Of a stretch of 64,000 bases of DNA, positions 48,184 through 56,160 are shown in pieces. The DNA lies in NCBI RefSeq assembly GCF_039534085.1, contig NZ_BAAAUT010000013.1, forward strand, positions 79,105 to 143,104, read 5' to 3'. A program made the position numbers and the translations under genes. Source of the DNA: Planomonospora_B alba (GTDB lineage: Bacteria; Actinomycetota; Actinomycetes; Streptosporangiales; Streptosporangiaceae). The notes below the pieces were generated by a model. It was not told where the DNA came from. It searched no databases and was given only the letters and a program-made list of their open reading frames with translations. Numbering within the stretch: the first letter of the stretch is position 1; every line of letters begins with the position of its first letter.

Positions 48184-49530
48184 TCAGCTCGCGATGGCGT
48201 CCTCGCAGGGGGCCCCGCCCGGGTCCTCGTCTGCGAAGCCCGGGACCCAGCGGACGACCTCGTCACGGAAACGGGCGGTGGCGCCGAGCTGGCAGAGCAC
48301 CCCCACGCCCGCCGCGTGCACCCGGTGGATGAGGACGTAGGACGCCGGAAGGTTGAGCTGGCGCACCACGTTTCCGGGACGCAGGTCGGTGGCCGTGGCG
48401 GCCTGTTCCTGCAGCCACTCGCGGCTGAAGGTGAACTCCTCCACGGCCGTCGGCTCGACGTAGGGGGCGAGGAAGGCGCGCAGGGCCTCGGGGTCCACCT
48501 CGATGTGCGGGAGGATGAAGCCCTCGCCGCGCAGGCCCTGGACGACGGTCTCCATGTCGCCCTGGTTGAAGATACGGGTCAGGACGCCGAAGACGGGAGG
48601 GTAGCCGTCGGGCATCCGGTTGACCGCGCCGAAGTCGAGCACGCACATCCGCCCGTCCTCGGTGATCCGGAAGTTGCCCGGATGAGGGTCGGCGTGGAGC
48701 ATGCCCACCCGGGCGGGGGAGCAGAACAGGAACCGGACGAACTGCAGCCCGGCCCGGTCGCGCTCCTCCTTGGTCCCGCCGGCGATGATCCGCGACAGAG
48801 GTATGCCGTCCACCCACTCCGAGACCAGGATCTGCTCGTTGGCCGCGACGACGTCGGGGATCAGGAAGTCGGGGTCGTCCTTGAACTCCTGGGCGAAGGC
48901 GTGCTGCGCCTCGGCCTCCCGCAGGTAGTCGAGCTCCTCGACGATCCGCTCGCGCAGCTCGGCCAGCACGGTCTTGATGTCGAGCCCGGGCAGCAGCACC
49001 CCGAAGAGCTTCCCGAGGCGGGCGAGCTGGGTGAAGTCCGACAGCAGCGCCTTGCCCGCCCCCGGATACTGGATCTTGACGGCGACCGTGCGCCCGTCAT
49101 GCCAGACGGCCCGGTGCACCTGCCCGATGGAGGCGGCCGCGGTGGGCTGGTCCTCGAACGACCGGAAGTTGTCGCGCCAGTCGTCACCCAGCTGCTCGGC
49201 GAGGACCTTGTGCACGGTCGCGGTGGGAAGCGGCGGGGCCGCGTCCTGAAGCTTGGTCAGGGTCGCCCGGTAGGGCCCGACGATCTCCGGCGGCAGCGCG
49301 GCCTCGAAGATGGACAGGGCCTGGCCGAGCTTCATGGCCCCGCCCTTGAGCTCGCCGAGGACCTTGAAGATCTGCTCCGCCGTCCGCTCCTGGATCTCCT
49401 GGGCGACGATCTCTGCTGACTTGCCCCCGATGCGTTTTCCCAGGCCGAGGGCGGTGCGTCCGGCGAAGCCGATGGGAAGAGCCGCCAGTTTGGCGGAGCG
49501 CGTGACGGCGCGGCGCGGAAGGTCACTCAC
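48184..49530 (-). CDS. ABC1/AarF/UbiB-family atypical kinase
   Basis: 448 residues from GTG 49530 (S-D-L-P-R-R-A-V), which matches the length I recall for the mycobacterial homologue beside whiB7; the longer open frame upstream looks non-coding. Hallmarks of the ADCK/UbiB family: K-L-G-Q-A-L-S (KxGQ) near 100, A-S-I-G-Q-V-H-R-A (Ala-rich loop), V-A-V-K-I-Q-Y-P-G (Lys), L-H-A-D-P-H-P-G-N-F and C-V-L-D-F-G-A-V. The family supports isoprenoid-lipid/quinone metabolism, and some members are linked to WhiB7-dependent resistance by position only. No membrane helix is obvious. Confidence 0.92.
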   Translation of the reverse strand: MSDLPRRAVTRSAKLAALPIGFAGRTALGLGKRIGGKSAEIVAQEIQERTAEQIFKVLGELKGGAMKLGQALSIFEAALPPEIVGPYRATLTKLQDAAPPLPTATVHKVLAEQLGDDWRDNFRSFEDQPTAAASIGQVHRAVWHDGRTVAVKIQYPGAGKALLSDFTQLARLGKLFGVLLPGLDIKTVLAELRERIVEELDYLREAEAQHAFAQEFKDDPDFLIPDVVAANEQILVSEWVDGIPLSRIIAGGTKEERDRAGLQFVRFLFCSPARVGMLHADPHPGNFRITEDGRMCVLDFGAVNRMPDGYPPVFGVLTRIFNQGDMETVVQGLRGEGFILPHIEVDPEALRAFLAPYVEPTAVEEFTFSREWLQEQAATATDLRPGNVVRQLNLPASYVLIHRVHAAGVGVLCQLGATARFRDEVVRWVPGFADEDPGGAPCEDAIAS

Positions 49531-49591
49531 CTTGGTTTGCGGCGTGCCCCCGTAGAGCGACCGCCGCTCCCTCCCTTCGCGGTGGTGTCTG

Positions 49592-50692
49592 TCAACGGCA
49601 GGTAGCCGCCGCGACCATTGTCGGCGAACCGAACTCGTTTCGGAAGCAACGACATTTAGGGTGAACGTTCCAGGATCGCTGCTTCCATCTCCAATCAGGC
49701 AATACATCTACTGTGCGGTTGGTCACAGGAGGCTCGTGTCCGTCGAGGAAGGAGAGGGCGTGACCAGCGGCCATGGCCGCCGTCACCGCCGACGGCACCG
49801 TCCCGCAGGCGATCTCGCCCACCGGGAAACCGCCCAGGCGGGCGCTGACGAGCGGCCAGCCGGGATCGCGGTCGCGCCGGGTGAGGTCCAGGCAGTCCAG
49901 GCACGCGCTCCGGCCCGGAAGCACCAGCGGACCCACCGACCCCGCACCCTCGAAGGCGGTCACCAGCAGGTGCGGGATCCGCCAGTCGACCAGGTCGCGC
50001 ACCAGCAGGCCGTCGAGCGGCCGCACCGGGGCGAGCACCACCAGGTCCGGGCGGCGGGCGCCGTCGGAGAGATGGGCCGCCTCCCGCCCGGTCCACAAGG
50101 TGACGCCGGGCGCCAGCCGTCTGGCCACCGCCACCGCGCCCTCCTGCCGGCTCATCCCGATCTCTGCGGGGGTCAGCCCGCCGGGGACGACGTCCTGGGG
50201 ACGCGCCGTATCCGGGTCGACCACGCACAGGTTTCCCACTCCGGAGGCGGCGAGCAGGGCGATGATCTGAGCTCCCACCCGGCCCGCGCCGTACACGCGC
50301 ACCTGGGCGCCACGCCTGCGCTCCAGAACGGAGAGCCCGCCGTCGGTCGTGCCGGGGACGAGGGAGAGCGCGTCCAGGTCGGGTTGGAGCCGGTCGCGCT
50401 CGGCCAGGGTGAGCGTGCGGAGTGGCCCCGGGGCCGCTCCCGCGTCGTCCACCACGCCTCCGGCGACCAGTCGGTCGAGCAGGACCCGGCCGCGCTCCTC
50501 ACCGATCCCGGCCTCGGCGGCGGCGGCCAGCACCCCGGTGAGGTCCCGCACTCCGTCGAGGCTTTCGACCCAGCGCCGGACCTCGGGCTCGAGATCGGCC
50601 AGCACGACCGAGTGCCGGGGGTGCACGCCGAACTGCAGGGTGCGCTCGTCACGGGGGATCCGGCGGAGCGCGGGCTTCAGGCGCGGCCTCAT
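49592..50692 (-). CDS. ThiF/E1-like protein with zinc-type cysteines
   Basis: 366 residues from ATG 50692, with aggaaggacag upstream. The N-terminal 1-140 resembles a winged-helix or RiPP-recognition-like region. The middle has an E1-type Rossmann loop Y-G-A-G-R-V-G-A-Q-I-I-A-L-L-A-A-S-G-V-G and V-V-D-P-D. Cysteine pairs C-L-D-C (about 282) and C-R-C-F near the C-terminus could hold zinc, as in ThiF/MoeB and in YcaO-partner cyclodehydratase C proteins. No YcaO protein or precursor peptide is seen nearby. It is next to the ABC1 kinase, as in mycobacteria (Rv3196 by position). Activity unknown. Confidence 0.75.
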   Translation of the reverse strand: MRPRLKPALRRIPRDERTLQFGVHPRHSVVLADLEPEVRRWVESLDGVRDLTGVLAAAAEAGIGEERGRVLLDRLVAGGVVDDAGAAPGPLRTLTLAERDRLQPDLDALSLVPGTTDGGLSVLERRRGAQVRVYGAGRVGAQIIALLAASGVGNLCVVDPDTARPQDVVPGGLTPAEIGMSRQEGAVAVARRLAPGVTLWTGREAAHLSDGARRPDLVVLAPVRPLDGLLVRDLVDWRIPHLLVTAFEGAGSVGPLVLPGRSACLDCLDLTRRDRDPGWPLVSARLGGFPVGEIACGTVPSAVTAAMAAGHALSFLDGHEPPVTNRTVDVLPDWRWKQRSWNVHPKCRCFRNEFGSPTMVAAATCR

Positions 50693-51010
50693 CCGCTGTC
50701 CTTCCTGGGAGGGCGACGGGACTCCGCAGGGGACCCCGGGAGAGACGCCAGAGTGCCACGGCTCCGCAGGCCCCCGGCAGGTCTTCCCGCAGGGCTGTGG
50801 AAAACCCCGTCCTGCGCTTCCCGCCTGTGGACGCCGGTGGCCGTGCCGTGCCCGCTGGCCGTCCGGTGGTCGGTGGCCGTGCCGTGCCCGCTGGCCGTCC
50901 CCCGGGGCATCCGGCACGGGCACGCCGTCCCCGTCCGGTCCGGTCGGGGACGGCCGTGGGCGGCGCACGGGCCCGGCGGCGGATGGGACCGTCTCCACTA
51001 CGATCCCGGC
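50693..51010. other. Divergent promoter region with 30-bp direct repeat
   Basis: 318 bases between the divergent ThiF-like and enoyl-CoA hydratase genes. It holds the 30-bp direct repeat at 50835-50900; otherwise I see no gene. Confidence 0.5.
50835..50900. repeat. 30-bp direct repeat, period 36
   Basis: cggtggccgtgccgtgcccg plus ctggccgtcc is exact at 50835-50864 and 50871-50900, separated by ggtggt. Lies upstream of the enoyl-CoA hydratase gene. Confidence 0.85.
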
Positions 51011-51805
51011 ATGGACGAGCTCTTGGTCGATCGGCGGGACGACGGCATCGTGGTGCTCACCCTGAACCGTCCCGACCGGCGCAACTCGATGACCGACGGG
51101 ATGACCGGGCAGTGGCGGCGGACCGTCGCCGGGCTGCGGCGGGACGAGGGCGTGCGGTGCGTGGTCGTCACCGGGGCGGGAAGCGCCTTCTGCTCGGGAG
51201 GAGACCTGTCCTGGCTGGCCGAGCGGGGAGCGGAGGACGTGCCCGCCCTGCGCGACCGGATGCTGGAGTTCTACCGGACCTGGCTGTCGATCGCGGATCT
51301 GGAGGTGCCGACCATCGCCGCGGTCAACGGCGCCGCCATCGGGGCAGGGCTCTGCTTCGCCCTCGCCTGCGATCTGGTCTACGCGGCCGAGGACGCCGAA
51401 CTGGCCGTCCCCTTCACCTCGCTCGGCCTGCACCCCGGCATGGCGGCGACCTACCTGCTGCCCCGGGCGGCCGGGATCGGCGCGGCCAGGGAGATGCTTC
51501 TGACCGGCCGGACGGTGCCCGGCGCGGAGGCGGCCGCCATGGGACTCGTCACCCGGGCCTTCCCCCGCGACGTCCTCCTGGCCGAGGCGCTCCGGATCGC
51601 GGCGATGACCGCGGCCAACGCCCCCGTCGCCACCCGGCTGACCAAGGCCGCGCTCGCCGGCGGCGGCCACGCGGACCTCCACGCCGCGCTGCGCTGGGAG
51701 TCGCTGGCCCAGCCGGTGACGATGGCCACCGGAGACATGCTGGAGGCGCTGAACGCCCGGCGGGAAGGCCGCTCCCCGCGATTCCGGAACTCCTGGGACG
51801 GCTGA
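51011..51805 (+). CDS. Enoyl-CoA hydratase/isomerase family protein
   Basis: 264 residues from ATG 51011. Crotonase fold: L-N-R-P-D-R-R-N-S-M near 20-30, V-V-V-T-G-A-G-S-A-F-C-S-G-G-D-L (oxyanion loop) near 46-62, and A-A-V-N-G-A-A-I-G-A-G near 102-112 (second oxyanion glycine). At the general-base position the segment P-F-T-S-L-G-L-H-P-G-M lacks a clear pair of hydratase glutamates, so isomerase or other crotonase activity is possible. Cytoplasmic, acts on acyl-CoA thioesters. Confidence 0.9.
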   Translation: MDELLVDRRDDGIVVLTLNRPDRRNSMTDGMTGQWRRTVAGLRRDEGVRCVVVTGAGSAFCSGGDLSWLAERGAEDVPALRDRMLEFYRTWLSIADLEVPTIAAVNGAAIGAGLCFALACDLVYAAEDAELAVPFTSLGLHPGMAATYLLPRAAGIGAAREMLLTGRTVPGAEAAAMGLVTRAFPRDVLLAEALRIAAMTAANAPVATRLTKAALAGGGHADLHAALRWESLAQPVTMATGDMLEALNARREGRSPRFRNSWDG

Positions 51806-51937
51806 TATCCCCGTTAATTCGATAAGTCGTGGTCATAACCGATCGGTCTTACTGAACAATCTACGAACGGCGATTGACCAGCAGGAACGTGCTCTGCCCT
51901 CTGGTGGGGATTAACCATTCTCGGCTACCGTGCATAG

Positions 51938-52453
51938 GTGCCCCCCGAGACAGTCGAGGTCCGTCGAAGCTCTCGTCGTCGGCGGACCGTCTCCGCGTAC
52001 CGCGACGGCGAGAAAACCATCGTGCTGCTCCCCGACGGCCTGAGCAGGACGGACGAGGAGCAGTGGGTGCGCCGGATGCTCGACCGGCTCGCCGCGAAAG
52101 AGCAGCGAAGACGCCCCTCGGACGACGACCTGCTGGAGCGGGCCAACGAGCTGTCCGCACGCTATCTCGACGGCGGCGCACGCCCGTCGAGCGTGCGCTG
52201 GGTGGACAACCAGCGGCACCGCTGGGGCTCGTGCACCCCCGACCACGGGACCATCAGGATCTCCACGCGGCTGAGGGGCATGCCGGCCTGGGTGGTCGAC
52301 TATGTGATCATGCATGAGCTCGTGCACCTGCTCGTGCCGAACCACGGGCCCCGGTTCTGGACCCTGGTGGAACGCTACCCCAGGGCAGAGCGGGCGCGGG
52401 GGTTCCTCGAAGGATTCTCCACGGCGGCCAACGGCGCCGCGCAGGAGTGGTGA
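51938..52453 (+). CDS. YgjP-like (DUF45) metallopeptidase domain protein
   Basis: 171 residues from GTG 51938. Contains R-H-R-W-G-S-C-T-P and the zinc site I-M-H-E-L-V-H-L-L-V-P-N-H-G (HExxH with a third His), the signature of the YgjP/DUF45 family, related to SprT and WSS1 repair peptidases. N-terminal part is Arg-rich. Cytoplasmic, no signal peptide. Its stop overlaps the next gene's start by four bases, so the two are translated together. Confidence 0.88.
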   Translation: MPPETVEVRRSSRRRRTVSAYRDGEKTIVLLPDGLSRTDEEQWVRRMLDRLAAKEQRRRPSDDDLLERANELSARYLDGGARPSSVRWVDNQRHRWGSCTPDHGTIRISTRLRGMPAWVVDYVIMHELVHLLVPNHGPRFWTLVERYPRAERARGFLEGFSTAANGAAQEW

Positions 52454-53070
52454 CGGAGGCGGACCCGGCCGGCGGGCATCGGCTGGTCGCGGTCCTCGTC
52501 ACACAGGCGATGGCGTCCGCGGCCCCTCCGGGCGTGGACCCCGGTGCCTTCCTGGCCGCCGTCGCCGAGGACACCTACGAACTGGCCGCCGGGCTCGACT
52601 TCGTGACGCCCGTGCTGGTCACGAGCGTGCCGGGGATGGAGGAGATCGTCTGGCCGGGCACGCCGGTCATCGGGATCGCTCCCGGGCTGTCCGGCGGGGC
52701 CCTGGTGGCGGAGGCGTTCGCCGCCCTGCCGTACGGCGGGCAGGCGGTCCTGATCAGCGGTGACGCTCCCGACCTGCCGCCTCTGCTGGTCGGCAAGCTC
52801 TTCCGGGCGCTGGGCCGGGCGCGGATCGCCGTCTGCCCGGCCGCGGACGGCGGGGCCGTGGCGGTGGCCGCGCACCTGCCCTACCCCGAGTGGGCCGACG
52901 CCGGATTCGACGATCCCGATCCGGTCGCGGCCCTGCGCGCCGCGGCCCCGGGCCGCCGGATGGTCGCCACCGGTCCCGGCTGGCACCGCCTGCGCACCCC
53001 CGGCGACCTCCACCGGCTCGACCCCGGTCTGGAGGGCTGGGACAACACCCGGGCGCTGCTGTCGGCCTGA
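52450..53070 (+). CDS. GT-A-fold nucleotidyltransferase-like protein (DUF2064/CofC-like)
   Basis: 206 residues from GTG 52450 (GTGA overlap; GTG 52447 is one codon earlier). The central L-I-S-G-D-A-P-D-L-P-P-L-L-V-G-K-L-F-R-A-L then C-P-A-A-D-G-G follows the pattern of DUF2064/CofC glycosyl- or nucleotidyltransferase-like proteins (S-D-x-P-x-L, then D-G-G). The N-terminal nucleotide-binding loop (L-A-x-G-x-x-x-R) usual for MobA-like enzymes is missing, so it may be a divergent or inactive member. Called by weak similarity; exact role unknown. Confidence 0.6.
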   Translation: MTEADPAGGHRLVAVLVTQAMASAAPPGVDPGAFLAAVAEDTYELAAGLDFVTPVLVTSVPGMEEIVWPGTPVIGIAPGLSGGALVAEAFAALPYGGQAVLISGDAPDLPPLLVGKLFRALGRARIAVCPAADGGAVAVAAHLPYPEWADAGFDDPDPVAALRAAAPGRRMVATGPGWHRLRTPGDLHRLDPGLEGWDNTRALLSA

Positions 53071-53073
53071 CCA

Positions 53074-53101
53074 GGGGCCCTCCGGACGCCGGACGGGCCC
53101 C
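53074..53101. terminator. Bidirectional hairpin between convergent genes
   Basis: GGGGCCC-TCCGG pairs with CCGGA-GGGCCCC across a 3-base loop with one bulged C, in the 56-base gap between the GT-A-like gene and the EEP gene. Confidence 0.6.
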
Positions 53102-53126
53102 GCACGCCGCGGGGAGCCCCGGCGGA

Positions 53127-54149
53127 TCAGGACGGCAGGCGGAGGTCGGCGAAGACGGCGCGGTGGTCGGTGCCCGGCAGGGTGTGCACGCTGACCTCGT
53201 TCACCGAGACCCGCCGGTCCACCAGGACGTGGTCGATGGTGATGATCGGCGGGATCCGCCGGCCGGCGGGCCAGGTGGGGACGAGGCCCTGACCGGTGCG
53301 GTCGGCCGCGTCCGCGTAGCCCCGGTCCAGGAGGCGGCGCATCGCCGCGTGGTCGAGGCTGGCGTTGAAGTCGCCGGCGAGGATGCGCACCGTGCCGGGG
53401 GAGGCGGGCGGGAGCGCGTCCAGACCCGCCGCCCACTCGTCCACCTCCTCGCCGATCGGCGCGTACGGGTGCACGTCGACGACCTCGACGGGCCCGGCGC
53501 CGGGCGGCGTGACCCGGGCGGCGGGCATGTTGTGCCCGACCGGCCGGAACAGCCCCTTCAGCGGGGTCATCGGATATCGGGAGTACAGGCCGCTGCCGCT
53601 CGCCCCCCAGTCGGCCTCCAGCACCCGGTGCGGGAGCAGCTCCGCCAGCCCCGCCGCGTCCAGCCGCTCCACCATCTCCGGGGTGAGCTCCTGGGTGCTC
53701 AGCACGTCGGGTCTCAACCGCCTGACCAGGTCCATGACGGCCCCCGTGTCGGCCCGGCCGAACAGCAGGTTGACGGTCAGCACCCGCAGCGGCGTCCCGG
53801 TCCCGGCCTCCGCGCCCGTGGAACCCACGGCCCGGGGCAGCACGCTGGAGCCGAGCACCGCCGTGACGACCAGCGCGACGGCGGTGACCGACCGGCTGCG
53901 GGCGAGTGCGCCGGCGAGCACCGGGACGACCGAGCCCGCCGCCACGTACGGCGTCGCGGTGATGATCTGCGTCGGCAGCGAACCGCGCTCCAGCCCCGCG
54001 ACCCGCGCGACCGCCCACAGGGCGAACGGCACGACCGCGGCCCACGCGAGAGTCCGGGGGACACGCCACCGGCGGCGTGCGGGAAGCACGATCACGCCAC
54101 CGGCGTTCCCGTCGGTCGCGGTGTCCACCCCCGCGCTGCCCTGCTCCAT
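53127..54149 (-). CDS. Membrane-anchored endonuclease/exonuclease/phosphatase (EEP) family protein
   Basis: 340 residues from ATG 54149. Three N-terminal membrane helices (about 32-50, 62-82, 86-105) precede an EEP domain: L-T-V-N-L-L-F-G (Asn), S-T-Q-E-L-T (metal Glu), A-G-D-F-N-A-S (catalytic Asp and Asn), T-I-D-H-V-L-V-D and G-T-D-H-R-A-V-F-A (final catalytic His). The catalytic set is complete. Placement after the helices suggests an external phosphodiesterase or phosphatase, for example on lipids or nucleic acid, but the substrate is not evident. Transcribed alone. Confidence 0.88.
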   Translation of the reverse strand: MEQGSAGVDTATDGNAGGVIVLPARRRWRVPRTLAWAAVVPFALWAVARVAGLERGSLPTQIITATPYVAAGSVVPVLAGALARSRSVTAVALVVTAVLGSSVLPRAVGSTGAEAGTGTPLRVLTVNLLFGRADTGAVMDLVRRLRPDVLSTQELTPEMVERLDAAGLAELLPHRVLEADWGASGSGLYSRYPMTPLKGLFRPVGHNMPAARVTPPGAGPVEVVDVHPYAPIGEEVDEWAAGLDALPPASPGTVRILAGDFNASLDHAAMRRLLDRGYADAADRTGQGLVPTWPAGRRIPPIITIDHVLVDRRVSVNEVSVHTLPGTDHRAVFADLRLPS

Positions 54150-54216
54150 CGACCACCCCCCGTACCGGGGACGACGCTATACGAGGAGGCGTGAAAGACG
54201 TGTAAAACGGCTGGAT

Positions 54217-54771
54217 TCAGCCGGAGAGCAGCACCTCGCGGGCCCGGCGCGCCAGGCGGCGGGTGGCCTCGTCGCTCGGCTCGGGGATCTCGTCCACCGG
54301 GAACCAGCGCAGGTCCAGCGACTCCTTGCTGATCACCGCCTCCGCCCCGGCCGGGGCGACCGCGCCGTACTCGACGTCCAGGTGGTGGCTGAACGGCGGA
54401 TGGCACCAGACCCGGTGCCGGTCCAGCGCCAGCGGCCCGGGCAGCAGCCGCAGCCCGGGGATGCCGGACTCCTCCGTCGCCTCCCTCAGCGCCACCTCCG
54501 CCAGCGTCAGGTCACCGGACTCGCAGTGGCCGCCCATCGGCAGCCACATCCCGGCCTTGCCGTGCAGCGTCAGCAGCACCCGCGCGCCGTCGTGGGACAG
54601 CACCGCCGTGGTGGCCGTCAGATGGCCGGGGACGCACTCGCGGTACATCCCGTCGGGGTGGGCGTGCAGGTGTTCCAGGAACTCCTTGCGCAGCAGTTCC
54701 TCGGCGTCGCTCGGCGCGCTCCACGCGCCGAGCACCGCACGGGCGTCGGCGTGCAGACCGGAACGGCTCAC
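54217..54771 (-). CDS. NUDIX hydrolase
   Basis: 184 residues from GTG 54771, overlapping the DUF2342 gene stop by four bases. Nudix-like box P-M-G-G-H-C-E-S-G-D-x8-R-E-A-T-E-E-S-G-I at about 89-112 has one extra residue compared with the G-x5-E-x7-R-E-U-x-E-E consensus, and the first Glu position is Asp; the R-E-A-T-E-E core is intact. I recall the same variant (HCE-G-D) from actinobacterial NUDIX proteins. A hydrophilic N-terminal part of about 45 residues precedes the domain. Substrate unknown. Confidence 0.85.
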   Translation of the reverse strand: MSRSGLHADARAVLGAWSAPSDAEELLRKEFLEHLHAHPDGMYRECVPGHLTATTAVLSHDGARVLLTLHGKAGMWLPMGGHCESGDLTLAEVALREATEESGIPGLRLLPGPLALDRHRVWCHPPFSHHLDVEYGAVAPAGAEAVISKESLDLRWFPVDEIPEPSDEATRRLARRAREVLLSG

Positions 54772-56078
54772 CTGCCGTCGTCCTCGGTGTCGTCCCCGCT
54801 CCCGGCGCCGCCGTCGCGCCCCGTCCCGTCGTCGCCGGACTCCCGCAGCGAGGCCTCCAGGTGGGACAGGTCGAAGTCGGGCTCGCCCCGGACGAAGCGC
54901 GCCGGGTCGTCGAGGTCGGCGGCGGTGGGCATCAGGTCGGGGTGGCTCCAGACCGCGTCCCGGCCGTCCACGCCCCGGTCCTCCTCCAGGGTCTTCCAGA
55001 GCACGGCCGCGTCCCGCAGCCGGCGCGGCCGCAGCTCCAGGCCGACGAGGGTGGCGAAGGTCTGCTCGGCGGGGCCGCCGGTGGCGCGGCGGCGCCGTAC
55101 GGTCTCGCCCAGGGCCGCCGCCGACGGCAGCTTGCCCGCGGCCGCGGCGTCCACCACCGTGCCGACCCAGCCCTCCACCAGGGCGAGCGTCGTCTCCAGC
55201 CGGACCAGGGCCGCCTTCTGCCGCTCGGTCTCCTCGGGCTTGAGCAGGTTGCCGCCGCCGAGGACCTGCTGGAGCTGCTCGGGGTTGTTGAGGTCGAGGC
55301 CGCGCAGCTGCTCCTCCAGGGCGGACACGTCGACCGTGATGCCCCGGGCGTACTCCTCCACGGCGCCGAGCAGGTGCCCGCGCAGCCACGGCACGTGCTT
55401 GAAGAGCCGGTGGTGGGCGGCCTCGCGCAGGGCGAGGTACAGGCGCACCTCCTCGGCGGGCGTCTCCAGCCCCTGGCCGAAGGCGGCGATCCCGCCGGGC
55501 AGCAGGGCGGCGTCGTCGGACAGCGGCAGGCCGATGTCGGTGGAGCCGATCACCTCGCGGGCGAGCGAGCCGAGGGCCTGGCCGATCTGCTGGCCGACCA
55601 TCATCCCGCCCATCTGCTTCATCATGCCCATCAGCGGTCCGGCCATGGCCTGCGCCTCGGCAGGCAGGCCGGCGGCGCCGAGGGTGCCGCCCATGGTCTC
55701 GACCATGCGCTCGGCGATCGGATCGCAGAGCTGCCGCCAGACGGGCACGGTCCTCTCGATCCACTCCGACCTGCTCCAGGCCTGGGGCGCGCCGACCCCG
55801 CTGGGCAGGGCGGTGACCTCGTTCAGCCACAGGTCGGCGAGGTTGAGGGCGTCCACGATCTGGCGCCGCTCGCCCTCCATGACGCTCGGGTCGCCGCCGG
55901 CGACCACGGCGTGGCGGGCGATGTTCTTCGCCATGTCCCAGTTCACGGGACCGGTTCCCTGCGGAGCGGACAGCATGTCGGCGAACTGCCGCATGGCCGC
56001 CGCGATCTGCTCCGGGTTGCCGAACATGGCGAACGGGTTCTCGTCGGGGTCGTTTTCCCGACCTGGGAAGTCAGTCAC
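54768..56078 (-). CDS. DUF2342 zinc-dependent metalloprotease-like protein
   Basis: 436 residues from ATG 56078. Conserved actinobacterial family with helical N-terminal G-P-V-N-W-D-M-A-K-N-I-A-R-H, the membrane-like Met/Gly-rich stretch M-G-M-M-K-Q-M-G-G-M-M-V-G (about 150-163), and E-A-A-H-H-R-L-F (E-x-x-H-H, candidate metal site) at about 223-230. The C-terminus is acidic with Gly/Asp repeats. By position it corresponds to Rv3195. Protease activity is inferred from the family label, not proved. Upstream of the coupled NUDIX gene, so the two form an operon. Confidence 0.82.
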   Translation of the reverse strand: MTDFPGRENDPDENPFAMFGNPEQIAAAMRQFADMLSAPQGTGPVNWDMAKNIARHAVVAGGDPSVMEGERRQIVDALNLADLWLNEVTALPSGVGAPQAWSRSEWIERTVPVWRQLCDPIAERMVETMGGTLGAAGLPAEAQAMAGPLMGMMKQMGGMMVGQQIGQALGSLAREVIGSTDIGLPLSDDAALLPGGIAAFGQGLETPAEEVRLYLALREAAHHRLFKHVPWLRGHLLGAVEEYARGITVDVSALEEQLRGLDLNNPEQLQQVLGGGNLLKPEETERQKAALVRLETTLALVEGWVGTVVDAAAAGKLPSAAALGETVRRRRATGGPAEQTFATLVGLELRPRRLRDAAVLWKTLEEDRGVDGRDAVWSHPDLMPTAADLDDPARFVRGEPDFDLSHLEASLRESGDDGTGRDGGAGSGDDTEDDGR

Positions 56079-56160
56079 GGCTCTACCTCATGCAGGATGG
56101 AGGAGTCCACATCCGCCACGTTATCCGTCGCACGGCGGATCAGTGCAAAGTGAGGACCTG

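Noticed and set aside
49592..50692. RiPP (thiazole/oxazole peptide) biosynthesis cluster
   Set aside because: Only an E1-like protein is seen. There is no YcaO protein, dehydrogenase, precursor peptide or transporter.
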